Shown: one piece after another, positions 25,560 through 35,725 of the stretch | Layout of the letters: each line of letters starts with the position of its first letter | How positions within the stretch are numbered: position 1 is the stretch's first letter | Assembly (NCBI GenBank): GCA_964654185.1 | Contig: CAZZIE010000001.1 | Span: 32,293 to 96,292, forward strand | Length of the DNA stretch: 64,000 nt | Direction of reading: 5' to 3' | Source: CAYFQV01 sp964654185 | Lineage (GTDB): Bacteria > Spirochaetota > Spirochaetia > DSM-27196 > PWMO01 | Translations under genes and position numbers: made by a program | The notes under the pieces: model-generated | Told to the model about the DNA's origin: nothing | Database searches by the model: none | The model's input: only the letters and a program-made list of their open reading frames with translations

Positions 25560-25939
25560 GGGTAACCTCCTGAGTCGCGCGATCAGTACCGCGCCTTCTT
25601 TCAGTGTGCCAACAACAAGGGCGCCGGGCAAAGGTTGATAAGTGGCCCGAACCTTGGGGAAACCTGCGACCAGCCGTCGCTGGAACAGCCCCGCAGGCGA
25701 GGGATGCCCCGCAGACGAGGGGTGTCCCGGGGGCGCCGCGCAACGGGTGGGATGCGGGAATGTGGGACGACCCTGTGCGCAGCAGTCTCCGGTGTAAACG
25801 CAATGGATTATTCCCTGAGCTCGGTAGGGCTCCGTAGCCTTGTATTGCAGGGGCGCGTGCCGAACGGCGTGTGCCGAACGGCGGTGGCCGAGTTGCGTCG
25901 CGCGTCGGCGTCGTCTCTCAAGATGCAAGGGAGGTCCCC
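25560..25939. other. Divergent intergenic region
   Basis: The 380 bp between the YbhB-like gene and UPF0182 hold the start signals for both. There is an 18-bp direct repeat (25689-25706 and 25707-25724, CCCCGCAGRCGAGGGRTG) and further GC-rich short repeats. No gene, RNA or terminator is recognised. Confidence 0.6.
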
Positions 25940-28906
25940 ATGTTTACCGCGCTCGCGCTTGTATGGATTCTACTCTTCGCCATTCCGCTGATTCGTACGC
26001 TACGAGCGGTGTCGAAGGAGCGGCTCAGCAATCCCGGTGCAGCCGTCATTCGGTCGTCGGCGATCCTCGGTGGCGGCATTGTCTTACTCATCGTCATAAA
26101 TGTGCTCTTCGGGATTGTTACCGAGTACTTCTGGTATCAGAATCTCGGCTTCGCGAGCCGGTACACGACTGAGATCTGGACGAAAATCGGACTGTTTCTC
26201 GGCGCCTTCGTGATCGCGCTGCTCTTTCTGAGCTGGAACTACATTCACGGGCTGCGGAGCGTTCGGCCGCAGGGGAACCGGATTGTGCCCTTTGCGGGCG
26301 CCTTCATTTTCGCCGTCATCATGGGCTCCTGGGCGGCCGGACTGTGGGAGGAGCTGTTGCTCTACCTCAACCAGACCCGGAGCGCCGTGACCGAGCCCAT
26401 CTTCAACCGGCCGACCAACTTCTACCTGTTTTCACTCTCCTTTTATCAGGCGATCGTCGGCTGGTTGATGTTTCTGATCATCGTAGCGGCGATAGGCTCC
26501 TTCGTCTCCGCCTCCGCGGGGATTGCGCAGCGGGCGCGCGAAGGCGCATTTCAGGACGCTCTGCTCCGGCACGCGCCCATCCGTCGGCAGCTGACCGGTC
26601 TCCTGGCGGTATTCTTTCTGGTCCTCGCCTGGAACGCCTACCTTGGCATCTACGAGCTTCTCTTCAGCACAGCCGGTGTGGTCACCGGCGCCGGCTGGAC
26701 CGACATCAACGTCCGGCAGTACGCCTACTACATAACCGTCGGGATCTACCTTGCCGCGGCGATCGTGTCGATTTGGAGCGTCTTTCAGCCCCGGCTCGGC
26801 AGAAGGATCCTCGGTATCCAGCACGCCTCCGACGGAGCGATCGCAGCGACCAGACGGACGATATGGCTGCCCGTTGCCGTCATTGCCGTCCTGTTCACCG
26901 CCAATACGATCGTGCCGGCGGGCTTCGCCAGCTTCGTGGTTGATCCGAACCAGATCACTCTGGAGGCGCCCTACATTGAGCACAACATCAATTTCACTCG
27001 GCGCGCTTTCAACATAGACGAAGAGATAGTCGATTCCCGGCGCTACCCGGTAGGGAGAGATATCACGCCCGAGGTGGTCGACGCCAACGAGGCGACCCTG
27101 CAGAACGTGCGGCTCTGGGATCCCGGGGCACTCAGGGATAACCTGCAGCAGCAACAGGAGATTCGCCTCTACTACCAGTTTCACGACGTAGACATCGACA
27201 GATATGAGATCGATGGTGAAGAGACCCAGGTCATGTTGAGCGTCCGGGAACTGGAGAAGTCGCAACTCGCGGCGAGGTCGCAAACCTGGGTGGGGCGTCA
27301 TCTTATGTACACCCACGGGTACGGCCTGGTGCTGCTTCCGGCGCACGAGTTCCTCCCGCAGGGCGGTCCGAATCTGCTTATCAGAAGCGTCCCTCCCGAG
27401 TCCTCCATCGACATAACCATCGAGCGTCCCGAGATCTACTACGGGGAGCGGACAAACGACCACGTATACGTGAAGACCGACCAGGAGGAGTTCGACTATC
27501 CGGCCGGGGATGAGAACGTCTTCACGACGTACCAGGGTGACGGCGGCGTCAACATTGGGTCGCCCCTCCGACGCTTCATGTACGCCTGGAAGTACGACGC
27601 CCATAAGCAACTCTTTTCGGGGTACTTCAACGACGAGTCGCGGATCATGTTCGACCGGAACATTGTGGACCGTGTCCGCAAGCTCGCACCCTTCCTCACC
27701 TTCGACCGGGACCCCTATCCGGTTATTACCGAGGACGGCCATGTGAAGTACATCATAGATGCGTACACGACGGCTCGGAACTATCCTTACGCCGAGCGCT
27801 ATCAGGGTGAGCTTCGGACCTTCGCGGGTGAAAACTACATTCGCAACTCCGTAAAGGCGGTGGTGGATGCCTACGACGGGACGGTGCAGTTCTACGTCGT
27901 AGACCCGGACGACACGATCATAAGCACCTACCAGGGTGTCTTCCCGGGGCTCTTCCGGCCCTTGGATGCAATGCCGGATGATCTCAAGAACCACATTCGA
28001 TACCCCGTCGACTATCTGACCGTGCAGGCGGACGTTTACAACACCTACCACATGACAAACGTCCAGGCCTTCTACCAGCGCGAAGACGTCTGGGAGTTCG
28101 CCACCGAACGCTACCGGGACAATTTCCAACGGGTGGAGCCCTACTACGTCATGTTGCAGCTTCCGGGCTCCGACGAGCCCGAGTTCGTCGCCATGCTTCC
28201 ATTCACGCCCAAGGACAAGAACATCATCACTGCCTGGATGGCGGGGCGGAGCGACGTGCCCAACTACGGGAAGCTGCGCGTCTTCACCTTCCCCAAGGGT
28301 GTCGAAGTGCTCGGGCCGCGACAGATCGAAGCGCGCATCGACCAGGATGCGGAGATGTCCCAGCGTCTGAGTCTGTGGGGTCAGCGAGGCTCCGACATCA
28401 TTCGGGGCAATCTGCTGAGCATCCCGCTCTTCGCGGAGGAAGAGCTCTTCATGCTCTTCGTTGAGCCGATCTTCCTTCAGGCCGAGGGCGCCAGTCTTCC
28501 GGAAGTCAAGCGGATCGCCATGGCGGATCAGGATACAGTTATCTGGGCCGAACGGTTCCAGATGGCCCTGGAACGGCTCGTCGGTGAACGCCTGGCCACC
28601 GGCGTTGAGGGACCTCACCTCCCGGATGATCAGCAACCCGCCGCTGCACCTGCGCCGACTGAGGCCATGAGTCCGGCGTTGCGGCAACTCATCAACGACG
28701 CCGTCGACGCCTTCTCCAACTACAAGCAGAACATGGCGGACAACAACTTCGCCGAGGCGGGGAACAGCCTGGATGAGCTGAACTCACTCCTCGATCAGAT
28801 TGACGAGGAGACGACGACCGGCACCGGGGCCGGTGCAGGCGCCGGCACCGGCGGCGCCCCGGGCGGCCAGGGTGAGCCTGTCGGCGCCGGAACGAACGGC
28901 CAGTGA
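25940..28906 (+). CDS. UPF0182 family large membrane protein
   Basis: The 988-residue protein has about seven hydrophobic segments in its first third (for example IVLLIVINVLFGIVTEYFW, IGLFLGAFVIALLFL, FYQAIVGWLMFLIIVAAIG). A long soluble part follows, with family blocks such as RPTNFYLFSLSFYQ, APYIEHNINFTRRAFN, VWDPG-like LWDPGALRDN and PYYVMLQLPG. The C-terminus has an acidic helix and a Gly/Ala tail. UPF0182 proteins occur in actinobacteria, cyanobacteria and others; function is unknown. ATG 25940 is chosen for GGGAGG 5-6 nt upstream. The gene is followed 61 bp later by a Cdc48-like ATPase, suggesting a common membrane-associated role. Confidence 0.9.
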   Translation: MFTALALVWILLFAIPLIRTLRAVSKERLSNPGAAVIRSSAILGGGIVLLIVINVLFGIVTEYFWYQNLGFASRYTTEIWTKIGLFLGAFVIALLFLSWNYIHGLRSVRPQGNRIVPFAGAFIFAVIMGSWAAGLWEELLLYLNQTRSAVTEPIFNRPTNFYLFSLSFYQAIVGWLMFLIIVAAIGSFVSASAGIAQRAREGAFQDALLRHAPIRRQLTGLLAVFFLVLAWNAYLGIYELLFSTAGVVTGAGWTDINVRQYAYYITVGIYLAAAIVSIWSVFQPRLGRRILGIQHASDGAIAATRRTIWLPVAVIAVLFTANTIVPAGFASFVVDPNQITLEAPYIEHNINFTRRAFNIDEEIVDSRRYPVGRDITPEVVDANEATLQNVRLWDPGALRDNLQQQQEIRLYYQFHDVDIDRYEIDGEETQVMLSVRELEKSQLAARSQTWVGRHLMYTHGYGLVLLPAHEFLPQGGPNLLIRSVPPESSIDITIERPEIYYGERTNDHVYVKTDQEEFDYPAGDENVFTTYQGDGGVNIGSPLRRFMYAWKYDAHKQLFSGYFNDESRIMFDRNIVDRVRKLAPFLTFDRDPYPVITEDGHVKYIIDAYTTARNYPYAERYQGELRTFAGENYIRNSVKAVVDAYDGTVQFYVVDPDDTIISTYQGVFPGLFRPLDAMPDDLKNHIRYPVDYLTVQADVYNTYHMTNVQAFYQREDVWEFATERYRDNFQRVEPYYVMLQLPGSDEPEFVAMLPFTPKDKNIITAWMAGRSDVPNYGKLRVFTFPKGVEVLGPRQIEARIDQDAEMSQRLSLWGQRGSDIIRGNLLSIPLFAEEELFMLFVEPIFLQAEGASLPEVKRIAMADQDTVIWAERFQMALERLVGERLATGVEGPHLPDDQQPAAAPAPTEAMSPALRQLINDAVDAFSNYKQNMADNNFAEAGNSLDELNSLLDQIDEETTTGTGAGAGAGTGGAPGGQGEPVGAGTNGQ

Positions 28907-28967
28907 GGTTTGAAGAGGAACACAGGCGCTCGCGCAGGCGGACAGGCGCAGAATCAGGAGCGATCAA

Positions 28968-31256
28968 ATGAGCACGACAGCAGCCGACCCAGGTACCATC
29001 ACCCTGCAGGTAGCCGGCGCCCGATCCAACGATGTTGGGAAGGGCATCTGCCGGATGCCGCGGGAACAACTGAGAGAGCTCGGAATCGAAGAGGGAGGCA
29101 TAATCTCCATTGACGGTAAGCGACAGACTGCGGCCGTTGCCATTCCTCCCTACGACGAAGACGAGGGGCTGGACATCGTTCGGCTTGACGGCCTCCAGCG
29201 GGCGAACGCCAACGTCAGCATTGGTGACAGCGTTCAGATCGCGAAGGCCGACGTGAAGCCGGCGACGCGGATCATTGTCGCCCCGGCGCAGCAGAACGTA
29301 CAGCTCGCCGGCAGCGGCGATGCTCTGATGCAGACCCTGTATCACCGTCCGCTGGTGGCCGGTGACGTCATCTCAACCTCCGTCTATCGGCGCGAGCCCG
29401 GCATGCAGGAAGGCGCCTTTCCGAGTGACATCTTCCGCAGCTTCTTCGAGCAGCGCACCTACGGGCTCTTCGAGATGCGACTCATCGTCGTTTCCACGGC
29501 GCCGCAGGGGATTGTGCAGGTGACGGAGGACACGGAGATCGAGATCCGGCCGCGCTACCAGGAACCGGAAGAGCCCCGGAAGATCGATGTGACCTACGAC
29601 GACATCGGCGGCGTCGGCAACACGATCGAGCAGGTCCGTGAGATGATCGAGCTCCCGCTGAAGCATCCCGAGCTATTCCAGCGCCTCGGCATCGATCCTC
29701 CCAAGGGGGTGTTGCTTCACGGGCCGCCGGGCACGGGCAAGACCCTGCTGGCCCGGGCGGTGGCGAACGAGTCCGACGCGAGTTTCTCCATGATCAACGG
29801 GCCGGAGATCATGGGTAAGTACTACGGTGAGAGCGAGGAGCGCCTGCGAAAGATCTTTGAAGACGCCCAGAAGCAGGCGCCTGCAATCATCTTCATTGAC
29901 GAGCTCGACTCCATTGCACCCAAGCGGGGCAACGTCTCCGGAGAGGTGGAGCGGCGCGTCGTTGCGCAACTCCTGACGCTCCTCGACGGTCTTGAGGCGC
30001 GGGAGAACGTGATCGTCATTGCCGCGACGAACCGCGTCGACGACGTCGACGAGGCGCTGCGTCGTCCCGGCCGCTTCGACAGAGAGATTGTGATCGATGT
30101 CCCCGACTATCGAGGTCGCCGCGAGATCATGAACATCCACACCCGCGGCATGCCTCTGGCCGAAGACGTCGACCTGGAGCAGTTGTCCCGTACGACCTTT
30201 GGTTTCGTCGGCGCGGACATCGCCTCCCTGAGCAGAGAGGCGGCGATCGAGTCCCTCCGGCGCAATCTTCCGGAGATCAACCTGGACGAGGATCCCATTC
30301 CTCAGGAGGCGCTCCAGAAGCTGGAGGTGACCCACCACGACTTTCTCAACGCCCTCCGTCGCATCCAGCCGTCGGCGCTGCGGGAGGTGATGATTCAGGC
30401 CCCCGATACATCCTGGGACGACATCGGTGGGCTCGAAGAGGTGAAGCAGTCCCTTCGTGAGGGCATTGAGCTTCCCATCAAGGAGCCCGACTCCTTCCGG
30501 CGACTCGGAATACGTCCGCCCAAGGGCTTCCTCTTCTTCGGCCCGCCGGGAACGGGAAAGACACTCCTTGCCAAGGCCGTTGCCAAGCGCTCGGAGGCGA
30601 ACTTCATCTCTGCGAAGTCTTCGAGCCTGCTGTCCAAGTGGTACGGCGAGAGCGAGAAGCAGATCAGTCAGCTCTTCCACCGGGCGCGGCAGGTGGCGCC
30701 GTCGGTCGTCCTGATCGACGAGATCGATTCACTCGCCCCGCAGCGCGGCGCCGGCTACGGCGACGTGAGCGTCACCGAGCGGGTGGTCAACTCCCTCCTT
30801 GCCGAGATGGACGGACTCGAGGAGCTCCAGGGAGTCGTCGTGATCGGTGTGACGAACCGCCCCATGCTCCTCGACCGTGCGCTCCTTCGTCCCGGTCGCT
30901 TTGACGAGCTGGTATACGTACCGATCCCGGACAAGGACGGGCGCCGCCGCATTCTCGAGATTCACACCTCCGAGATGCCTCTGGCCGACGATGTGGACCT
31001 GGACAGTCTGGCTGAGCGCACGGAGCGCTATACCGGGGCGGATCTTGAGAATCTGGTTCGCCGGGCGGGGCTGCACGGGCTGCGCGCTTCCCTGGACACG
31101 GAGGAGGTTCCCATGAGCTTCTTCGAGGAGGCGCTCAAGGAGACGCATCCGTCGGTGTCTCAGGAAACCCTCGACTACTACAAGCGCACCGCCGAGGAGC
31201 TCAAGCAGGAGAAACCCGAACGCGGGCGTATCGGCTTCACCGCGCAGCAGCAGTAG
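28968..31256 (+). CDS. Cdc48/VAT-type AAA+ ATPase
   Basis: The 762-residue protein has the full Cdc48/p97 layout. An N-terminal double-psi barrel (LQVAGARSNDVGKGICRMP) and CDC48 domain 2 occupy residues 1-~200. Then come D1 (Walker A GPPGTGKTLLARAVANE, Walker B IIFIDELDSIAPKR) and D2 (FGPPGTGKTLLAKAVAKR, VVLIDEIDSLAPQR). Both have second-region-of-homology arginines (RRPGRFDRE, LRPGRFDEL). This unfoldase class is typical of archaea and eukaryotes and scattered in bacteria. It lies 61 bp after UPF0182 with no terminator seen, so it is probably co-transcribed. Likely role: extraction or unfolding of proteins; partners unknown. Confidence 0.94.
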   Translation: MSTTAADPGTITLQVAGARSNDVGKGICRMPREQLRELGIEEGGIISIDGKRQTAAVAIPPYDEDEGLDIVRLDGLQRANANVSIGDSVQIAKADVKPATRIIVAPAQQNVQLAGSGDALMQTLYHRPLVAGDVISTSVYRREPGMQEGAFPSDIFRSFFEQRTYGLFEMRLIVVSTAPQGIVQVTEDTEIEIRPRYQEPEEPRKIDVTYDDIGGVGNTIEQVREMIELPLKHPELFQRLGIDPPKGVLLHGPPGTGKTLLARAVANESDASFSMINGPEIMGKYYGESEERLRKIFEDAQKQAPAIIFIDELDSIAPKRGNVSGEVERRVVAQLLTLLDGLEARENVIVIAATNRVDDVDEALRRPGRFDREIVIDVPDYRGRREIMNIHTRGMPLAEDVDLEQLSRTTFGFVGADIASLSREAAIESLRRNLPEINLDEDPIPQEALQKLEVTHHDFLNALRRIQPSALREVMIQAPDTSWDDIGGLEEVKQSLREGIELPIKEPDSFRRLGIRPPKGFLFFGPPGTGKTLLAKAVAKRSEANFISAKSSSLLSKWYGESEKQISQLFHRARQVAPSVVLIDEIDSLAPQRGAGYGDVSVTERVVNSLLAEMDGLEELQGVVVIGVTNRPMLLDRALLRPGRFDELVYVPIPDKDGRRRILEIHTSEMPLADDVDLDSLAERTERYTGADLENLVRRAGLHGLRASLDTEEVPMSFFEEALKETHPSVSQETLDYYKRTAEELKQEKPERGRIGFTAQQQ

Positions 31257-31269
31257 GGGGCCGGTTCCG

Positions 31270-32553
31270 TCAACCAGGCTGGTGCGGGCGTTCGGGCGCT
31301 CCGATATCCCGCCGAAAGTAGACCCCGTCGAAGTGAAGGTTCTCGATGTCGCGGTAGGCGGTCTCTCGCGCCCTCTGCAGGTCCCGGCCCAGGCCCGTAA
31401 CCGTCAGGACGCGTCCGCCGCTGGTAATCAGGGCGGAGTCCGCCACCTCCGCACCGGCCACGAACACCGGGCTCTGGATGTCGGCGGGAATCGTGATCGG
31501 GTTTCCCTTCCGGTAGGTGCCGGGGTATCCGCCGGAGGCGGCGACTACCGCGCACGCCGCGCCGTCGCTCCAGCGGGCGTGGGTCCGTATGGCCTCTTCG
31601 AGACCGCCGCGGGCGGTGGCCTCCAGCAACTCGGCGAGGTCCCCCTCCAGTAACGGAAGGAGGGCCTGCGCTTCCGGATCGCCCAGGCGGACGTTGTACT
31701 CCAGCACCTGCGGGCCCGAGGCGGTCACCATGATGCCGATGAAGAGAAAGCCGCGGTAGTTCCACTTCTCCCGTCGCATACCGACAATGGTCGGCTGGAT
31801 GACCTCGTGGTCGATCCGGTCGGCGAAGGCGGCGTCGACGTTCGGGTGGGGTGCGACCACTCCCATGCCGCCGGTATTCGGGCCGGTATCTCCATCTCCA
31901 ATGCGCTTGTGATCCTTCGCGGCGGGGAAGGTGAGGTAGGCGGTGCCGTCGGTAAGGAGGATCACGCTTGCTTCGAAGCCCGTGAGCATTTCTTCGAGGA
32001 CGAGGATCGAGCCCGCCTCGCCGAAGCGCCCTTCGATCATGGCCGCGGCGACTGCGCCGCGCGCCTCCGCTACCGATTCAGCCACGACGACGCCCTTGCC
32101 TGCGGCAAGCCCGTCCGCCTTCACGACGACCGGGGCTCCAAGCTCTTCAATAGCGCCGTAGGCTTCCTCCGCGGTGTAGGCGGTGATCGCCCTGGCGGTA
32201 GGTACCTCGTAGCGGCGCATGAACTCCTTGGCAAAGCCCTTGCTGCCTTCCAGGCGGGCCGGCTCCTTGCCGGGGCCGACGACGGACACCCCCGCCTCGC
32301 GAAGAGCGTCACCGACGCCGCGAACGAGGGGCGCCTCGGGACCGACGACCACGAGATCGACCGAACGCCCCCGGGCGAAGTCGACGATCCCTTCCACGTC
32401 GTCGGAGGCGATCGCCACGTTACTGCACTTCGACGCGCGCGCGGTGCCGCCGTTGCCGGGCGCGCAGTAGATCTCCGTAACCCGCTGCGGCTGGGCGAGC
32501 TTCCAGGCGATCGCGTGCTCCCGACCGCCGGAACCGACAATGAGAATCACCAT
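31270..32553 (-). CDS. purD: Phosphoribosylamine-glycine ligase
   Basis: The 427-residue enzyme (GARS) joins phosphoribosylamine and glycine using ATP, the second step of purine synthesis. It begins with the N-domain MVILIVGSGGREHAIAWKLA and GNGGTA. The ATP-grasp region includes VVKADGLAAGKGVVVAES and LEEMLTGFEASVI, then DHKRIGDGDTGPNTGGMG and EYNVRLGDPEAQ. It is last in the riboswitch-controlled block; its start overlaps the end of purN by 7 nt. It ends 13 bp from the convergent Cdc48 gene. Confidence 0.96.
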   Translation of the reverse strand: MVILIVGSGGREHAIAWKLAQPQRVTEIYCAPGNGGTARASKCSNVAIASDDVEGIVDFARGRSVDLVVVGPEAPLVRGVGDALREAGVSVVGPGKEPARLEGSKGFAKEFMRRYEVPTARAITAYTAEEAYGAIEELGAPVVVKADGLAAGKGVVVAESVAEARGAVAAAMIEGRFGEAGSILVLEEMLTGFEASVILLTDGTAYLTFPAAKDHKRIGDGDTGPNTGGMGVVAPHPNVDAAFADRIDHEVIQPTIVGMRREKWNYRGFLFIGIMVTASGPQVLEYNVRLGDPEAQALLPLLEGDLAELLEATARGGLEEAIRTHARWSDGAACAVVAASGGYPGTYRKGNPITIPADIQSPVFVAGAEVADSALITSGGRVLTVTGLGRDLQRARETAYRDIENLHFDGVYFRRDIGAPERPHQPG

Positions 32554-33146
32554 GTTACGGGCTCTCCCTTCGTGAGCGCCTCCACGGCCTCGATCAAAGC
32601 TTCATGTTCGAGAGGTCGAAGGCGCCGTGCCAGGGTATCCGGCGTGTCGTTCCCGCGGACCTCCAGGCGCTTCTGCAGGATGATGTCGCCGGTGTCGACC
32701 CCCGCATCCACGTAGTGTACGGTGCACCCGGTCTCCGTGGCCCCCGCCGCGAGGACGGCCTCGTGGACGCGGCGCCCGTACATGCCGCTGCCCCCGAAGC
32801 TCGGCAGGAGGGCCGGATGGATGTTGATCATTCGTCCCTCGTAGGCCGACAGGAGCGGCTCATCGACCCGGGAGAGAAAGCCCGCAAGAACGACGAGATC
32901 GAGATTTGGGCCGATGGCGTCGAGGATGGCCTGCGACAGCTCGCTTCCCAGGCTCTTGCGATCCAGGACCACTGTGGGGATTCCCGCCGAAGCTGCCCGT
33001 TCGGCGGCGCGCGTCCCGGGGCGATCACTCACCACCGTCACAATGTCGACGTCGAGTCGCCCCCTGGCGGCGGCGTCGATCAGGGCCTGCAGGTTGGTGC
33101 CGCCTCCGGAAACGAGAACGGCAATGCGCGGTGGTCGCTCTGTCAT
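32547..33146 (-). CDS. purN: Phosphoribosylglycinamide formyltransferase (folate-dependent)
   Basis: The 199-residue enzyme transfers formyl from 10-formyl-THF to GAR. Key motifs are IAVLVSGGGTNLQALID, VVLAGFLSRV, the catalytic MINIHPALLPSFGG (Asn/His) with GxxVHEAVLAAG, and the Asp-containing VHYVDAGVDTGDIILQK. ATG 33146 gives the normal family length; upstream in-frame sequence belongs to the purM region. It lies 49 bp after purM and overlaps purD. Confidence 0.95.
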   Translation of the reverse strand: MTERPPRIAVLVSGGGTNLQALIDAAARGRLDVDIVTVVSDRPGTRAAERAASAGIPTVVLDRKSLGSELSQAILDAIGPNLDLVVLAGFLSRVDEPLLSAYEGRMINIHPALLPSFGGSGMYGRRVHEAVLAAGATETGCTVHYVDAGVDTGDIILQKRLEVRGNDTPDTLARRLRPLEHEALIEAVEALTKGEPVTW

Positions 33147-33195
33147 GTGCTGCCTTTGCCTCCGCGCGGTCAACGTGCCGCGCCCGCCGGGTGAA

Positions 33196-34296
33196 TCAGA
33201 CGAGCACGACTTCGCCGGCTCCCTCTTCAATGCGGCCAATGATCCGCGGTGCGTTCCCGTGAACCGTTGCCACGGCACGGACCGCCTCGATCGCTTTCGC
33301 AGCCGCGTCGGAGGGCACCGCGGCGACCATGCCGACTCCCATGTTGAATGTCGCGTACATCTCGTCCCGGTCGATGCCGCGAGATGCGAGGTAGGAGAAG
33401 ATCGGGAGCTCCGGCAGGGAATCCCGCTCGATTCGCGCGGACAGTGCGTCGCGCCACATCCGCGGGACGTTCTCGTCCAGTCCGCCGCCGGTAATGTGGG
33501 CGAGGCCGTGTACCGCCGTTGCAGCCTGCAACACCCGGATCGCCTCCACGTACACGACGGTCGGTTCCAGGAGCGCCGCGGCGACCGTCCCCGGCGCGGC
33601 CCGGGAGGCCGACGCCGTTCCGGCACGTCCTCCGCCGGACGCGGCGGAGGCCTCTGCAGTCCCCGTGAGGGGTGCGTCGTAGTCGCTCACCACGTGGCGA
33701 ACCAGTGAGAAGCCGTTGCTGTGAACTCCACTGGCCGGCAGGCCGATGAGGACATCCCCCGCCTGGACGTGGGATCCGTCAATGAGCTTCGCCCGCTCGG
33801 CAACCCCGACGGCGAAACCCGCAATGTCGTACCGGCCGTCGTGGTAGAAGCCCGGCATCTCCGCGGTCTCTCCGCCCACCAGGGAGCACCCCGCCCGGCG
33901 GCACCCCGCGGTAATGCCGGCAACAATGTGCTCGACAACCTCGGGCTCAAGGCGTCCGCAGGCGAGGTAGTCCAGGAAGAAGAGGGGATCCGCGCCGTGG
34001 CAGACGAGGTCGTTGACGCACATGGCCACGCAGTCGATCCCGACGGTCTCGTAGGCGCCGTATCGCAGGGCGATCTCCAGCTTGGTGCCGACGCCGTCGG
34101 TGGCGGAGAGAATCACCGGGTCGCGCATGGCGGGCATACCCACCGCCGCCGCAAAGCCCCCGATGTCGAGGATGGACGCTCCCGCGGCGGCGCCGCCACC
34201 GCCCTGGTTCCCGTTGTCGGCGGTTACCCGCTTGATGCGCTCCACCGTATCCTTGGCGGCGTCCAGATTCACGCCTGCGTCCCGGTAGGTTGCCAT
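33196..34296 (-). CDS. purM: Phosphoribosylformylglycinamidine cyclo-ligase (AIR synthetase)
   Basis: The 366-residue enzyme closes the imidazole ring. Motifs are YRDAGVNLDAAKDTVERIK, DPVILSATDGVGTKLEIA, CVNDLVCHGADPLFFLDYLACG, GETAEMPGFY, GLPASGVHSNGFSLVR and HITGGGLDENVPR. A Gly/Ala/Ser-rich insertion (about nt 33580-33690, between the SDYDAPL and LLEPTVVYVE blocks) is not typical of the family. The start is 2 bp after the purF stop. It is likely a homodimeric ATP-dependent enzyme in the cytoplasm. Confidence 0.95.
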   Translation of the reverse strand: MATYRDAGVNLDAAKDTVERIKRVTADNGNQGGGGAAAGASILDIGGFAAAVGMPAMRDPVILSATDGVGTKLEIALRYGAYETVGIDCVAMCVNDLVCHGADPLFFLDYLACGRLEPEVVEHIVAGITAGCRRAGCSLVGGETAEMPGFYHDGRYDIAGFAVGVAERAKLIDGSHVQAGDVLIGLPASGVHSNGFSLVRHVVSDYDAPLTGTAEASAASGGGRAGTASASRAAPGTVAAALLEPTVVYVEAIRVLQAATAVHGLAHITGGGLDENVPRMWRDALSARIERDSLPELPIFSYLASRGIDRDEMYATFNMGVGMVAAVPSDAAAKAIEAVRAVATVHGNAPRIIGRIEEGAGEVVLV

Positions 34297-34298
34297 GA

Positions 34299-35725
34299 CT
34301 ATCGACTCTCGAAGACGAGCTTCTCTTCTTCCACCGGTGCCGCAATGGGGTAGATCCCGGTGAAGCAGCCGGTGCAGAAACGGTGGCGATCCCCCAGCGA
34401 ATCCAGAAGACCTTCGACGGAGACGTAGGCAAGGGAGTCGGCATTCAGCATTTCACGGATCTCCTCGAGGCCGCGGCTCGCGGCAAGCTCATCCCGGCTC
34501 GGAATATCAATGCCGAAGTAGCAGGGAAATGCCACCGGCGGGCTGGCCACGCGGAAGTGAACTTCCCTGGCGCCGGCTTCCCGCAGGAGGGTCACCAGGC
34601 GCCGGCTCGTCGTACCCCGCACAATGGAGTCGTCCACCAGGATGATGCGCTTGCCCTCGACGTTCTGCCGGAGGGCGTTGAGCTTGACGTTGACCGCCTT
34701 CTCGCGAAGCTCCTGGGAGGGCACAATGAATGAGCGCCCCACGTACTTGTTCTTGATGAGGGTCATCCGGAAGGGAACGCCGGAAACCTCGGCGTAGCCG
34801 AGGGCGGCAACGACGCCGGACTCCGGGACACCGGAAACCAGGTCGGCGTCGACGTGAGCCTCCCGGTAGAGGGCCGCACCGGTGCGCATGCGGGACTCGT
34901 AGACGCTCACCTCATCGATCGTCGAGTCCGGTCTGGCGAAGTAGATGTACTCGAAGGAGCAGGTCTGCGTGTGGGTCTTCTCCGGGGCCCGCAGGGAGTG
35001 NNNNNNNNNNCGCTCTTCTTGATCGACTGAATGCCGTCGTCCGTGATCACCAGGATCTCTCCCGGTTCGACGTCGCGAATGACCGTGCCGCCGACCGCCT
35101 GGATGGCGCAGCTCTCCGACGCAATGACGTAGCCGTTCCCGAGGGCGCCCAGGAGAAGCGGACGGTTGCCGTTGGGATCTCGCACGGCAACGAGCCTGTC
35201 CTCGGTGAGAATGCCGAGGGCGTAGGAGCCCTGGACGGTGCGCATGGTGTCGGTCAAGGCGCGCTCGAGCCCGTGGGTCGCACCCCGGGAGATGAGGTTG
35301 AGAATCACCTCGGAATCGCTGGAGGAGTGGAAGACCACGCCGGCATCCTCCAGGAGCTCCCGAATGACCGGAGCATTCACCAGGTTTCCGTTATGCGCCA
35401 CGGCCACCTGCCCCAACCGCGTCTGCGCAACCAGGGGCTGGGCGTTCGCCACGGTATTGGAGCCGCGGGTGGAGTAGCGCGTGTGCGACAGAGCCGCCTT
35501 CCCGGTCCAGCTCGTGAGCATCTCCTCGGTGAAGACCTCGGCCACCAGGCCCAGCCGCTTGTGGACGGTGAACTCACCGTCGCGGTTCACCACCATGCCG
35601 GCGGCTTCCTGTCCGCGGTGCTGCAGAGAGTAGGCGCCGTAGTAGGCAATGTGCGCTACGTCGGCATCCTGGGCACCCGGCAGAAAGACCCCGAAGACTC
35701 CGCACTCCTCGTGAAGCTCACTCAT
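34299..35725 (-). CDS. purF: Amidophosphoribosyltransferase, interrupted by an assembly gap
   Basis: PurF makes phosphoribosylamine from PRPP and glutamine, the first committed purine step. The N-terminal half has the propeptide and nucleophile MSELHEECGVFG (Cys8 exposed after cleavage). The second half has the PRPP loop IILVDDSIVRGTTSRRLV and cysteines in TQTCSFEY, FPCYFGID and RFCTGCFTG, matching the 4Fe-4S ligands of the Bacillus-type enzyme. Ten N at 35001-35010 split it. Read with ten N the halves are out of frame, but both halves are intact and each runs cleanly to the gap. The true gap must be 2 modulo 3 bases, so this is an assembly artefact, not a frameshifted gene. It overlaps purC by 4 bp. 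Confidence 0.93.
35001..35010. other. Assembly gap (10 N) inside purF
   Basis: Ten N follow the codons for IQSIKKS and precede those for HSLRAPEKT. The count is evidently a placeholder, because frame restoration needs a gap of 2 modulo 3 bases. Confidence 0.97.

Noticed and set aside
34907..35010. purF as two separate or frameshifted genes
   Set aside because: The break coincides exactly with the ten-N gap; conserved PurF sequence resumes on the other side.
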